Assembly: GCA_945861155.1 (NCBI GenBank)
Contig: CAMATN010000007.1
Location: 1-64,000, forward strand
Reading direction: 5' to 3'
DNA length: 64,000 nucleotides
Source of the DNA: Rhizobium sp. Q54
GTDB taxonomy: Bacteria; Pseudomonadota; Alphaproteobacteria; ATCC43930; CGMCC-115725
The notes beneath the pieces are model-generated. The model did no database searches and was not told the DNA's origin. It saw only the letters and a list, made by a program, of their open reading frames with translations. Each line of letters starts with the position of its first letter. The stretch's first letter is position 1. The position numbers were made by a program, and so were the translations under genes. Shown in pieces: positions 8,848 through 17,424 of the stretch.

Positions 8848-9429
8848 ATGATTTTCTATCCAGAAGAACGCATTGCGATATTTATTGACGGGGCCAATCT
8901 CTATTCGGCGGCGCGAGGTCTGGCGTTTGATATCGATTACAAACGGCTTCTCGAACTGTTTCGCGCCAAGGGACGCCTCATTCGCGCATTCTACTATACG
9001 GCGCTGATCGAGGACCAGGAATACTCGCCGATCCGGCCGCTGGTCGACTGGCTGGATTACAACGGCTACACCATGGTCACCAAGCCGACCAAGGAATTCA
9101 CCGACGCGATGGGCCGCCGCCGCATCAAGGGCAACATGGATATCGAGCTGGCGATCGACATGCTCGAAATGGCCGAGCATATCGACCACGCGATCCTGTT
9201 CTCCGGCGACGGCGATTTCCGTCGCCTGGTCGAGGCGGTGCAGCGGCGCGGCGTCCGGGTGTCGGTGGTGTCGACGACACGCTCCTCGCCCCCGATGATC
9301 TCCGACGATTTGCGCCGCCAGGCCGACAGCTTTGTCGAACTGCAGGAACTGGCGCCGAGCATCGCGCGCGCCCACCATCCGCGCGACGAAATGGGACGCA
9401 CCCTAATCGAGCCGGTCGAAACGGTGTGA
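8848..9429 (+). CDS. NYN domain protein (LabA/DUF88 family)
   Basis: A 193-residue PIN-like NYN domain protein, a family of metal-dependent nuclease folds thought to act on RNA. The acidic residues of the active site are seen in AIFIDGANLY near the N-terminus, NMDIELAIDMLEMA in the middle, and LFSGDGDFRRLVEAV. The ATG at 8848 preceded by TGAGG gives the N-terminus usual for alphaproteobacterial members (MIFYPEERIAIFIDG); earlier in-frame starts at 8785 (TTG) and 8806 (ATG) would add up to 21 residues. It is divergent from folK and followed closely by a uracil-DNA glycosylase. The biological substrate is unknown. Confidence 0.85.
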   Translation: MIFYPEERIAIFIDGANLYSAARGLAFDIDYKRLLELFRAKGRLIRAFYYTALIEDQEYSPIRPLVDWLDYNGYTMVTKPTKEFTDAMGRRRIKGNMDIELAIDMLEMAEHIDHAILFSGDGDFRRLVEAVQRRGVRVSVVSTTRSSPPMISDDLRRQADSFVELQELAPSIARAHHPRDEMGRTLIEPVETV

Positions 9430-9445
9430 TTGCAGGGCCCAGGCG

Positions 9446-10096
9446 CTGACCCGCGAAGCCGACCGCGATGTTCCGCCGCGCGATTGCCCGCTGTGCCCGC
9501 GGCTGGCGGCGTTTCGCGGGGCCCAGCGGCTGGCGCATCCCGAATGGTTCAACGCGCCGGTCCCCTCGTTCGGCGATGCGAATGCAGAGCTATTGATTGT
9601 CGGCCTGGCGCCCGGCCTGCGCGGCGCCAACCGGACCGGGCGCCCGTTCACCGGCGATTACGCCGGCGATCTGCTCTATCGCACGCTGCTCAAATCGGGC
9701 TTTGCCGCGGGCAGTTATGGCGCCGCGCCCTCGGACGGTCTCGAACTGCGCCGCGCCCGCATCACCAACGCGGTGCGCTGCGTGCCGCCGCAAAACAAGC
9801 CCGAGACAGCGGAGATCGCGGCCTGCGGGCGTTTTCTGGCGACCGAATTGGCGGCGTTGCCGCGACCGAAGGCCATTCTCGCGCTCGGGGGGATCGCGCA
9901 CAACGCGGTGCTCGGGGCGAGCGGGCTGCGGCGCGCCCGCTATAAGTTCGCGCACGGCGCGATGCACGAACTGCCGGACGGAACCCTTCTCGCCGACAGC
10001 TATCACTGCTCGCGCCTCAACACCAACACCGGCCGGCTGACCCCAGCGATGTTCGAAGCGGTGATCGCCGCGCTCGCCGACCGCCTCGCCGGCTGA
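9446..10096 (+). CDS. Uracil-DNA glycosylase, family 5 (UDGb); start codon unclear
   Basis: An iron-sulfur uracil-DNA glycosylase that removes uracil, and by family knowledge also other deaminated bases, from DNA. N-terminal CPLCPRL supplies two cluster cysteines; motif A is GLAPGLRGANRTGRPFTGD, as in family 5; a further cysteine is in NAVRCVPPQNKP; motif B is SYHCSRLNTNTGRLT. The start is a problem: in the reading frame from the stop at 9404-9406 to the CPLC motif there is no ATG, GTG or TTG. The only plausible initiator before the essential cysteines is CTG at 9446, giving 216 residues; TTG at 9593 would cut off the cluster motif. It follows the NYN gene and converges with smpB (2 bp apart). 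Confidence 0.85.
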   Translation: MTREADRDVPPRDCPLCPRLAAFRGAQRLAHPEWFNAPVPSFGDANAELLIVGLAPGLRGANRTGRPFTGDYAGDLLYRTLLKSGFAAGSYGAAPSDGLELRRARITNAVRCVPPQNKPETAEIAACGRFLATELAALPRPKAILALGGIAHNAVLGASGLRRARYKFAHGAMHELPDGTLLADSYHCSRLNTNTGRLTPAMFEAVIAALADRLAG

Positions 10097-10098
10097 CC

Positions 10099-10563
10099 CT
10101 ATAGGTCGCGCGCGCGCATGATGCGCGCCCGGCTGCGCTGCCAGTCGCGGTCGCGTTCCGCCTGGCGTTTGTCGGCCTTCTTCTTGCCGTGCGCGAGACC
10201 GAGTTCGACCTTGGCGCGGCCGCGTTCGTTGAAATAGATCGCCAGCGGCACGATCGTGACCCCTTCGCGCTTGATCGCGCCCAAGAGCCGGTTGACCTCC
10301 TTGCGGTGCAGCAGGAGCTTGCGCGCCCGCCGCGGCTCGTGGTTGAAGCTGGCCGAGGCCTTGTATTCGGGGATGTTGGCGTTGACCAGGAAGAGTTCGC
10401 CGCCCTTCTCGTCGGCATAGGCTTCGGCGATGCTGGCGCCGCCCTGACGCAGCACCTTTACTTCGGTGCCGTGCAAAACCAGACCGGCCTCGATCTTGTC
10501 CTCGATCAGGTAATCGAACCGGGCGCGGCGGTTCTGCGCGGCATAACGGTCGGTTGCCCGCAT
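10099..10563 (-). CDS. smpB: SsrA-binding protein SmpB
   Basis: A 154-residue SmpB, the tmRNA partner that rescues stalled ribosomes. It shows the N-terminal [26 protein letters not shown] beta-barrel start, the [11 protein letters not shown] segment, [16 protein letters not shown], and the basic C-terminal tail ([22 protein letters not shown]) that enters the mRNA channel. Start ATG 10561-10563. A repeat-rich gap of about 200 bp separates it from dapA, which is read in the same direction; smpB next to dapA is a common alphaproteobacterial arrangement. The ssrA gene itself is not in the window. Confidence 0.96.
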   Translation of the reverse strand: MRATDRYAAQNRRARFDYLIEDKIEAGLVLHGTEVKVLRQGGASIAEAYADEKGGELFLVNANIPEYKASASFNHEPRRARKLLLHRKEVNRLLGAIKREGVTIVPLAIYFNERGRAKVELGLAHGKKKADKRQAERDRDWQRSRARIMRARDL

Positions 10564-10577
10564 CGCGTCGCTATCCT

Positions 10578-10712
10578 TTACCCCTCTCCCGCATTGCGGG
10601 AGAGGGAGGGACCCGCGCCGCAGGCGTGGGAGGGTGAGGGTGAGAGTGCCCGCATCAAGACCGACTGCCGCCCCCTCACCCCAACCCTCTCCCCCGATGG
10701 GGGCGAGGGGGG
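10578..10712. repeat. Dispersed palindromic repeat, CCCTCTCCCGC type
   Basis: Two imperfect palindromes, CCCTCTCCCGC-att-GCGGGAGAGGG at about 10581-10606 and CCCTCTCCCCC-gat-GGGGGCGAGGG at about 10684-10709, flank a stretch rich in GGGAGGGTGAGGG. The same units recur at 31911-31949 and 50172-50300. The element fills the gap between dapA and smpB and can fold into strong hairpins, so it may act on the mRNA of this operon. Confidence 0.85.
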
Positions 10713-10759
10713 CGCTGCGAAGCGATGCGCGGTCAGCGTACCCGGAACCGAACGCTTGC

Positions 10760-11635
10760 TCAGTTGAGCAAGCCGGCGCCGCGCATCGCGCGCTGGACCT
10801 TCTCGCGGGTCTCGGGAAGCAGCTCCCACAGCGGCTGGCGCACCTCCGGGGTGCAGCGGCCCAGGAGCGAGGCGGCGTATTTGACCGGGGTCGGGCTGGT
10901 TTCGACGAACAGTGCGTCGTGCAGCGGCATCAGCCGCTCGTTGATCCGCCGCACCGTCGCGAAATCGCCGCGCTGCCACGCCGAATGCATCTCCGAGCAC
11001 AGGCCGGGCGCGACATTCGCGGTGACCGAGATGACGCCGTCGCCGCCTTGCGCCAGATAGGCGATTGCGGTCCCGTCCTCGCCCGACATCAGGCTGAACT
11101 CGCCCTCGATCTCGATCCGCATCTTGAGCGGCCGGGTGAGGTCGTTGGTCGCGTCCTTGACCCCGACGATGTTGGGCAATTTGGCGAGCCGCGCCATCGT
11201 CGCGTTGCTCATGTCGACCGCGCTTCGCCCGGGAATGTTGTAGATCACGATCGGCAGGTCGACCGCATCGTGCACCGCCTTGAAATGCTGGTAGAGGCCT
11301 TCCTGCGTCGGCTTGTTGTAATAGGGACAGACGACCAGCGCCGCGTCCGCGCCGGCCGCCTTGGCGGCGCGCGTCGCCTTGATCGTATGCGCGGTCGAAT
11401 TGAAGCCGGTGCCGGGGATGACCGGCACCCGTCCCTTCGCCACCTCCACGGTCAACGCGATCAAGCGCTCCTGCTCGTGCTCCTCGAGCGCCGGGCACTC
11501 GCCGGTCGTACCGATCGGCACCAGCCCGTGGGTGCCCTGGCCGATCTGCCAGGCGATGTGTTCCTGAAACGCGGTCTCGTCGACCGCGCCATCGCGAAAC
11601 GGGGTGATCAACGCGACAAACGACCCCTTGAACAT
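10760..11635 (-). CDS. dapA: 4-hydroxy-tetrahydrodipicolinate synthase
   Basis: A 291-residue class I aldolase of the DHDPS/NAL family that condenses pyruvate with aspartate semialdehyde at the start of diaminopimelate/lysine synthesis. Hallmarks: GTTGECPAL (residues 42-50), VIYNIPGR with the catalytic Tyr132, and GVKDATNDL with the Schiff-base Lys160. Length matches the family (about 292). It starts at ATG 11633-11635 with a GGGAGGAAGCC-type RBS and is divergent from the lytic transglycosylase gene. Position next to smpB and slt supports true DapA rather than a paralogue. Confidence 0.95.
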   Translation of the reverse strand: MFKGSFVALITPFRDGAVDETAFQEHIAWQIGQGTHGLVPIGTTGECPALEEHEQERLIALTVEVAKGRVPVIPGTGFNSTAHTIKATRAAKAAGADAALVVCPYYNKPTQEGLYQHFKAVHDAVDLPIVIYNIPGRSAVDMSNATMARLAKLPNIVGVKDATNDLTRPLKMRIEIEGEFSLMSGEDGTAIAYLAQGGDGVISVTANVAPGLCSEMHSAWQRGDFATVRRINERLMPLHDALFVETSPTPVKYAASLLGRCTPEVRQPLWELLPETREKVQRAMRGAGLLN

Positions 11636-11830
11636 GGCTTCCTCCCGGGCGGCAAACGCGGCCTGGCGCGCACGATAGACCCCGGCGCACTTGGCTTCAA
11701 CATCACCGTTTGCCGGCCGTTGCCGCCGTTTTCGCGCAGCACTTGTTACCGACCGTTACAGTATCAACTTGCCGATCACCGCTTAATCCCGTAAAGACTG
11801 TGCCTTGCGTCTTGATTATGCCGGGAGCGG

Positions 11831-13783
11831 TTGCCTTTGCTACCGATAATTCGCCTTTTATTTGTGGGGCTCGGCAGTATTGCCGCGCTCACCGCCTCGG
11901 CGCGGGCCGAGGACGCGGCCGACAGCGCGGCGCTGGCGGCGGTCGCCGCCGCACGAGGCGGCGATTGGCCCAAGGCCTATGCCCAGGCCGGGCAAAGCCG
12001 CGACCCGCTCGCGGCAAAGCTGGTGCGCTGGCTCGATTATACGCGGTCGAGCCCGGGCGGCCGGTTTACCGAAATCACCGCATTCATCGACCAGAACCCG
12101 GACTGGCCGCTGCAGAAGACGCTGCGGCGCCGGGCCGAATCCGCGATAGCCGGCGAGAGCGACGACACCGCCGCCGAATGGCTCAAGCGCAACCCGCCGA
12201 TCAGCGGCGCCGGCAAGGCGCGCGCCGCCGAGCTGACGATCCGGCGGGGCAATATCGAGAGCGGCACGGCGGCGCTGCGAACGGCCTGGATCGAGGAAGA
12301 TTTCAACGCGGGCGACGAGCGCGCCCTCCTCGCCCGGTTCACCGCGACGCTGCGGCCGGAAGACCACCAGAAGCGGCTCGACCACCTGCTCTGGGACGGC
12401 CAGGCCGATGCCGCCCGACGCATGCTGCCGCTGGTTTCGGCCGACTACCGCGCCGTCGCGGAAGCCCGGCTCGCATTGGCCGGCGACGCGGCGAACGCCG
12501 GCAAGCTGACCGCGCAGGTCCCGGCCCCGCTGCGCGCCGATCCGGGGCTGATCTTCGAGCAGGCCCGGTGGTGGCGAAAAAAGGATAATCACGACACCGC
12601 GGCGCGGCTGATGCTGTCGCAAGCCGATTCCGCGCGCTACCCGGCGGCGTGGTGGAGCGAGCGCCTGGTCGTGGTGCGGCGGCTGCTCGCCACCGGCAAC
12701 CATGCGCTCGCCTATCAGCTGGCGTCACAGCCCTCGCCGAGCGACGACAAGAGCTATACCGATTCCGAATTCCTCAGCGGATACATCGCGCTGCGCTTCC
12801 GCAAGGAACCCATGCTGGCGTTCGATCATTTCGCCCATATCCTCGCCCGCGTGACGAGCCCCTACGCGAAGGCGCGCGCGGCCTATTGGGGCGGGCGCGC
12901 CGCCCAGGCGGCCGGCAAGCCGGCGCTGGCCAATGCGTGGTACACCGCCGGCGCCGAGCACATGGCGACCTTCTACGGCCAGCTGTCGGCGCATCAGCTC
13001 GGCAAGGACGCGCCGCCGCGGCCGATCCCCGAACCGCGGCCCAACGCCACCGAGCAGGCCCGCTTCGACGCCAAGGAGCTGGTCCGCGCGGCGCGGCTGT
13101 TTTTTGGCGCCGGCGACCGCGAGCGCGCCCGGACCTTCCTGATGCAGGCCGCCGACACGGCGAAGACGCCGCTCGATTTCGCGATGCTCGCCGCGCTCGG
13201 CGAGTCGCAGGGGCGGATCGACTTGGCGATCGCGGTGGCGCGCAAGGCGATCGACGCCGGGATGCCGCTGATGGTGCGCGGCTACCCCGTGACGACGCTG
13301 CCCAGCGGCGGCACCGCCGAACGGCCGCTGTTGCTGGCCATCGTGCGGCAGGAAAGCGCCTTCGCGCTCGAGGCGATGAGCCCGGTTGGGGCGCGCGGGC
13401 TGATGCAGCTGATGCCGGGCACCGCCCAGGGCGTCGCGAGCAAGCTGCAGCTGCCGTTCTCGCTGGCGCGGCTGACCACCGACGGCGTCTACAACGTCAC
13501 GCTGGGACGCTCGTACATCGAGACGATGATCGACGATTTCGGCGGGTCCTACCCGCTCGCGATCGCCGCCTACAATGCCGGGCCCGGCCGGGTGCGGCAG
13601 TGGCTGCGCGATTTCGGCGACCCGCGCGGCCACGACCTGACCATGGTCGACTGGATCGAGATGATCCCGTTCACCGAGACCCGCATCTATGTCCAGCGGG
13701 TCCTCGAAAACCTGCAGATCTACCGCGGCCAGAACGGCAACAACACCGCCGCCTTCTCCCTCGTCGCCGACCTCGCCCGCTGA
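11831..13783 (+). CDS. Soluble lytic murein transglycosylase (Slt family)
   Basis: A 650-residue periplasmic lytic transglycosylase that cleaves peptidoglycan glycan strands to 1,6-anhydro ends. A signal peptide (IIRLLFVGLGSIAALTASARA) is followed by about 450 residues of helical superhelix (U and L domains, with WGGRAAQAAG-type repeats), then the goose-lysozyme-like catalytic domain with RQESAF, whose Glu508 is the catalytic acid, GARGLMQLMPGTA, and AIAAYNAGPGRV. The start is TTG at 11831 with GGGAGCGG just upstream. Divergent from dapA. Confidence 0.93.
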   Translation: MPLLPIIRLLFVGLGSIAALTASARAEDAADSAALAAVAAARGGDWPKAYAQAGQSRDPLAAKLVRWLDYTRSSPGGRFTEITAFIDQNPDWPLQKTLRRRAESAIAGESDDTAAEWLKRNPPISGAGKARAAELTIRRGNIESGTAALRTAWIEEDFNAGDERALLARFTATLRPEDHQKRLDHLLWDGQADAARRMLPLVSADYRAVAEARLALAGDAANAGKLTAQVPAPLRADPGLIFEQARWWRKKDNHDTAARLMLSQADSARYPAAWWSERLVVVRRLLATGNHALAYQLASQPSPSDDKSYTDSEFLSGYIALRFRKEPMLAFDHFAHILARVTSPYAKARAAYWGGRAAQAAGKPALANAWYTAGAEHMATFYGQLSAHQLGKDAPPRPIPEPRPNATEQARFDAKELVRAARLFFGAGDRERARTFLMQAADTAKTPLDFAMLAALGESQGRIDLAIAVARKAIDAGMPLMVRGYPVTTLPSGGTAERPLLLAIVRQESAFALEAMSPVGARGLMQLMPGTAQGVASKLQLPFSLARLTTDGVYNVTLGRSYIETMIDDFGGSYPLAIAAYNAGPGRVRQWLRDFGDPRGHDLTMVDWIEMIPFTETRIYVQRVLENLQIYRGQNGNNTAAFSLVADLAR

Positions 13784-13962
13784 CGCGGAATCCGCTATCC
13801 GAAGGCGCCAGCGGCGTTTCAGCGCTTCAGAGCGGTCAACCTCCGAGGTTCGTCCGCCTCTTGCCCGTGCTCGGCCCTATTGCCATTGCCCGATAAAGTC
13901 AAAGGTGCGAGCCTTGTCCCGTAACCGGTGGAAATCCGGCGAAGTCGGATGAGAGGTTGTCC

Positions 13963-15219
13963 ATGGCAGCCGCGGACGGCGGGGTACCGGCAGCGGGATT
14001 GGTGGCGCGACAATGGCCCCAAGCCGGCGAGTCGCGCGTTCCCAACTGGATCTACACCGATCCCGAGATTTTCGCGCGGGAGCAGGAGCGGATCTTCGAG
14101 GGGCCGAACTGGCTTTACGTCTGCCTCGACGCCGAAATCCCCAACCCCGGCGACTTTACGCGCAGCCGGCTGGGCACGCGCGAGGTCGTCGCGGTGCGTG
14201 GGGCCGGCGGCGAGGTGCGGGTGCTGGTCAACAGTTGCGCCCATCGCAGCATGCAATTTTGCAGCGCGAATCGCGGCTCGGTGAAGGAATTCATCTGCCC
14301 GTACCATCAGTGGACGTATGACCTCGAGGGCAAGCTGCTCGGCGTGCCTTTCCGCCGCGGCCTGCGCGGCCAGGGCGGCATGCCGGCGGATTTCCGCCCC
14401 GAGGACCGCGGCTTGACGCAGCTCGCCGTCGCCTCGCGGCACGGCGTCGTCTTCGCCAGCTTCGCCCAGCCGAACGAGACCATCGAGGAGTATCTCGGTC
14501 CGACGATTCTCGGCTGGTTCGATCGCACGTTTGACGGGCGCGAGCTGAAGGTGCTCGGCTATCAGCGCCAGCGCCTGCCCGGAAACTGGAAGCTCTATCA
14601 GGAGAACAACAAGGACCCGTACCACGCCAGCCTGCTGCACGTTTTCCTGGTAACGTTCGGCCTGTTCCGGCTCGATCAGAAATCGGCGACCGAGATGGAC
14701 GAGACCGGCCGTCACGCCGCGCTGATCAACCAGCGCGGCGAGCAGAAATCGAATGACGCCACCGCGCAGATGCGCGCCTTTCGCCAGGATCTGCGGCTCG
14801 CCGACCCGCGCCTGATCGATCCGGTCCGCGAATACCCCGGCGAGGCCACCGTCGTGATCCAGACGCTGTGGCCGAACCTTGTCGTGCAGCAGCAGTCCAA
14901 CGGCCTGGCGATGCGCCAGATCGTGCCCCTCGACGCGCGGAATTTCGATCTCGTGTGGACCCATTTCGGTTACGCCGGCGATCCGCCCGAGATGACCGAG
15001 CGGCGGCTGCGCCAATCGAACCTGTTCGGCCCGGCCGGATACGTCTCCGTTGACGACGGCGAAGCGATGCTGCTCTCGCAGGCCGGCATTGCCGCCGACG
15101 AGAACGGCGAATGCGTTGTCGAGATGGGCGGCCGCGATGTAGCGAGCGCCCCCCATACCCTCACCGAGACGGCGATCCGCGGCTTCTATAGGCACTATCG
15201 CGCCGTCATGGGGCTTTAG
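13963..15219 (+). CDS. Rieske non-heme iron aromatic ring-hydroxylating oxygenase, alpha subunit
   Basis: A 418-residue terminal oxygenase alpha subunit. The Rieske [2Fe-2S] ligands are C92 and H94 (CAHRS) and C112 and H115 (CPYHQW). The mononuclear iron site is in NNKDPYHASLLH, giving D218 (electron bridge), H221 and H226. By family knowledge it hydroxylates an aromatic acid or similar ring; features recall the anthranilate/salicylate-type oxygenases, but the substrate cannot be assigned. ATG 13963 sits 6 bp after GAGAGG; an in-frame TTG at 13957 is less likely. The beta subunit starts 5 bp after the stop. No ferredoxin or reductase gene is nearby, so electrons must come from proteins encoded elsewhere. 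Confidence 0.9.
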   Translation: MAAADGGVPAAGLVARQWPQAGESRVPNWIYTDPEIFAREQERIFEGPNWLYVCLDAEIPNPGDFTRSRLGTREVVAVRGAGGEVRVLVNSCAHRSMQFCSANRGSVKEFICPYHQWTYDLEGKLLGVPFRRGLRGQGGMPADFRPEDRGLTQLAVASRHGVVFASFAQPNETIEEYLGPTILGWFDRTFDGRELKVLGYQRQRLPGNWKLYQENNKDPYHASLLHVFLVTFGLFRLDQKSATEMDETGRHAALINQRGEQKSNDATAQMRAFRQDLRLADPRLIDPVREYPGEATVVIQTLWPNLVVQQQSNGLAMRQIVPLDARNFDLVWTHFGYAGDPPEMTERRLRQSNLFGPAGYVSVDDGEAMLLSQAGIAADENGECVVEMGGRDVASAPHTLTETAIRGFYRHYRAVMGL

Positions 15220-15224
15220 CAGCT

Positions 15225-15722
15225 GTGATTGCGGTGGCCCCAGGCGTCGGTGCGTCCGCAGAGCTGCGCTACCGCCTGGCGGACCTTTACGCCGCTTACG
15301 ACGATGCTCTGGGCGAGGGCGAATACGAGCGCTGGCCGGAATTTTTCACCGAGGCGTGTGTCTACAAAATCACGTCGCGCGAAAATTACGACGCCGGACT
15401 GCCGCTGGGGCTGATGCAGGCGGAAAGCCGGGCGATGCTGGCGGACCGGGTAGCAGCGCTGCGCAAGACGACGCTTTATGCGCCGCGGCTGGTGCGGCGG
15501 CTGATCGGCGGCATTGTGCTGCGTGCAATCGAGGCCGATGGGATGCGGCTTTCCGCGAGCTTTGCGCTATTCCAAACGATGCTTAACGAGCCGTCGCAGG
15601 TGTTTCTCTGCGGCCGGCTCTACGATCGCATCGTCGACGATGACGGGGCGCTGCACTTTACCGAACGGATCTGTGTGACCGACGCGACGTTGATACCGAT
15701 CTCGCTCGTCTTTCCCATCTGA
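15225..15722 (+). CDS. Aromatic ring-hydroxylating dioxygenase, beta subunit
   Basis: A 165-residue small subunit of the SnoaL/NTF2-like fold that assembles with the preceding alpha subunit as an alpha3beta3 oxygenase. The family features are the N-terminal LADLYAAYDDALGEGEYERWPEFFTEACVYKI, where the acid residues and W-P-x-F-F are typical, and SRAMLADRVAALRKTTLYAPR. The role is structural, with some influence on substrate range. The start is GTG at 15225, 5 bp after the alpha stop, so translation is probably coupled. The last residues (PISLVFPI) are shorter and more hydrophobic than usual, but no frameshift is evident. Confidence 0.87.
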   Translation: MIAVAPGVGASAELRYRLADLYAAYDDALGEGEYERWPEFFTEACVYKITSRENYDAGLPLGLMQAESRAMLADRVAALRKTTLYAPRLVRRLIGGIVLRAIEADGMRLSASFALFQTMLNEPSQVFLCGRLYDRIVDDDGALHFTERICVTDATLIPISLVFPI

Positions 15723-15918
15723 AGCCAGAGGTCGGTTAAGGGGCAGAACCGGCCGCGGGGCGGCAATGACCGCTACGGGTCGCGAGCGGACGGTCGTCGG
15801 TATAAGCACACGGCCGGCCCTGCACGCCGCTCGGGCGGCATCGTCGCTGCTGGGATCGGGTGACGGCGGCGGGCAACCGGTGCACAATGGCGCATCGCGG
15901 CCTTTGCAGGATCATCCC

Positions 15919-16890
15919 GTGTCCGACCTCGCCTACACGGTCGAGCTGACGCCTCCCGACATCGAGCCGTATCGGGCGGGCAATACCGGCATCGACTATG
16001 TCACGACCTTTGCCGCGCCCGAGCCCGGCCCGCATGTCGTGGTCTGCGCGCTGACCCACGGCAACGAGATCTGCGGCGCGATCACGCTCGATCGGCTGCT
16101 GCGCGCCGGGGTCCGGCCGCGCAGCGGGCGGCTGACGCTCGCTTTCAACAATGTTGCGGCGTATCGAGAATTCGATCCGCGCTATCCGATCGCATCGCGC
16201 TATATCGACGAGGATTTCAACCGGCTGTGGTTGCCGGCGACGCTCGACGGGCCGCGCGGCTCGGTCGAACTCGAACGGGCTCGCGCGCTGCGGCCGATCG
16301 TCGACGATGCCGATTTCCTGCTCGATCTGCATTCGATGCAGTACGCCACCGCGCCGTTGATGCTCGCCGGCCTGCTGCCGCGCTCGCGCGATCTGGCGCT
16401 GCGCGTTGGCATTCCCGAGCTGATCATGTGCGATGCCGGCCACGCCGCCGGGCCGCGGATGCGCGATTATGGCGGGTTCGGCGACCCCGCCTCGGAGAAG
16501 ACGGCGCTGCTGATCGAATGCGGCCAGCATTGGGAGCGCCGCGCCGCCGAGGTGTCGACCGATGTGACGCTGCGCTTTCTGATCGCGCTCGGAATCGTGA
16601 CGGCGGACGATGTCGCCGCGCTGGGCGAAGCCGATTTCGCGGCGCAGCCGCGTCAGCGGGTGATCGAGGTCACCGAGGCGGTGACGATCCGGGGCGACCG
16701 CTTTGAGTTTGCCGAGGATTTCCGCGGGCTCGAGGTGCTGCTCAAAAAGGGCGCTCTGATCGGCCGCGATAAGGGGCCGGATGGAGACCGCGATGTGCGC
16801 ACGCCCTACGACAATTGCGTGCTGCTGATGCCGTCGCGGCGCCTCGTGCGGGGCCAGACCGCGGTGCGCCTCGGGCGCTTTGTCGACTGA
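15919..16890 (+). CDS. Succinylglutamate desuccinylase/aspartoacylase family deacylase
   Basis: A 323-residue zinc carboxypeptidase-like (M14) deacylase. Zinc ligands are H47 and E50 (THGNE) and H138 (LLDLHSMQ); YIDEDFNRLW matches the conserved D-x-N-R substrate segment. The C-terminal part (from about residue 245) is the beta-rich domain typical of this branch. Members release an acyl or amino acid from an N-acyl compound; the substrate here is unknown. GTG at 15919 with CAGGA upstream is preferred over an earlier in-frame start at 15766 because family similarity begins just after it. The position after the Rieske oxygenase genes may reflect a shared catabolic role, which is speculative. Confidence 0.82.
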   Translation: MSDLAYTVELTPPDIEPYRAGNTGIDYVTTFAAPEPGPHVVVCALTHGNEICGAITLDRLLRAGVRPRSGRLTLAFNNVAAYREFDPRYPIASRYIDEDFNRLWLPATLDGPRGSVELERARALRPIVDDADFLLDLHSMQYATAPLMLAGLLPRSRDLALRVGIPELIMCDAGHAAGPRMRDYGGFGDPASEKTALLIECGQHWERRAAEVSTDVTLRFLIALGIVTADDVAALGEADFAAQPRQRVIEVTEAVTIRGDRFEFAEDFRGLEVLLKKGALIGRDKGPDGDRDVRTPYDNCVLLMPSRRLVRGQTAVRLGRFVD

Positions 16891-16909
16891 GCGCGCCGCC
16901 AGGGAGATC

Positions 16910-17413
16910 ATGGACGCCGGCCCCAAGCGGAGCTTTCCGCCGATCGTCGGCGCGTCCCCGCGAATCCTGGTGCTCGGCACGCTGCCGGGCGAGGAATCGC
17001 TGCGCCGCGGCGAGTATTACGCGCATCCGCGCAACCTGTTCTGGCCGATTGTCTTCGGCCTGTTCGGCGCGGTGCCGCCGGCGGGTTATGCCGAACGGGT
17101 CAGCTTTGTCGCGGACCGGCGGATCGCGCTGTGGGATGTCGTCGCCAGCGCCGAACGGCTGGCCAGCGCCGATGCGACGATCCGCGCCGAAACGCCAAAC
17201 GCGATCCACGCGCTGCTCGACGCGCAGCCCGGCATCCGCGCGGTCGCGTTCAACGGCAGCGGCGCCCGGCGCCTCTACGACCGCCATTTCGCGCGGCGTC
17301 CGGGTCTGGCCTATGTCGCGCTGCCCTCGACCAGCCCGGCCCATGCAAGGCTGAACTTCACGGAAAAGCTCGCCCAATGGAGCGCGCTGCGCGACGCGCT
17401 GAACGCCGGGTAG
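16910..17413 (+). CDS. DNA-deoxyinosine glycosylase (family 6 / HDG, UDG superfamily)
   Basis: A 167-residue member of the uracil-DNA glycosylase superfamily, closest in layout to hypoxanthine-DNA glycosylases that remove deaminated adenine. Motifs: FPPIVGASPRILVLGTLPGEESL, YYAHPRNLFWPIVFGLFG, RIALWDVVASAER, AVAFNGSGA, and the C-terminal LPSTSPAHA that replaces HPSP of other families. ATG 16910 with AGGGAG just upstream. It is the second glycosylase in the window, after the family 5 enzyme near 9.5 kb. Confidence 0.85.
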   Translation: MDAGPKRSFPPIVGASPRILVLGTLPGEESLRRGEYYAHPRNLFWPIVFGLFGAVPPAGYAERVSFVADRRIALWDVVASAERLASADATIRAETPNAIHALLDAQPGIRAVAFNGSGARRLYDRHFARRPGLAYVALPSTSPAHARLNFTEKLAQWSALRDALNAG

Positions 17414-17424
17414 GCTCCCGTGTG

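Noticed and set aside
13890-13962. Possible cobalamin-type riboswitch upstream of the Rieske oxygenase (GGTG, AATCC-like words)
   Set aside because: The GGTGxxAATCC fragment is present, but the B12 box, the conserved pairing elements and their spacing are not.
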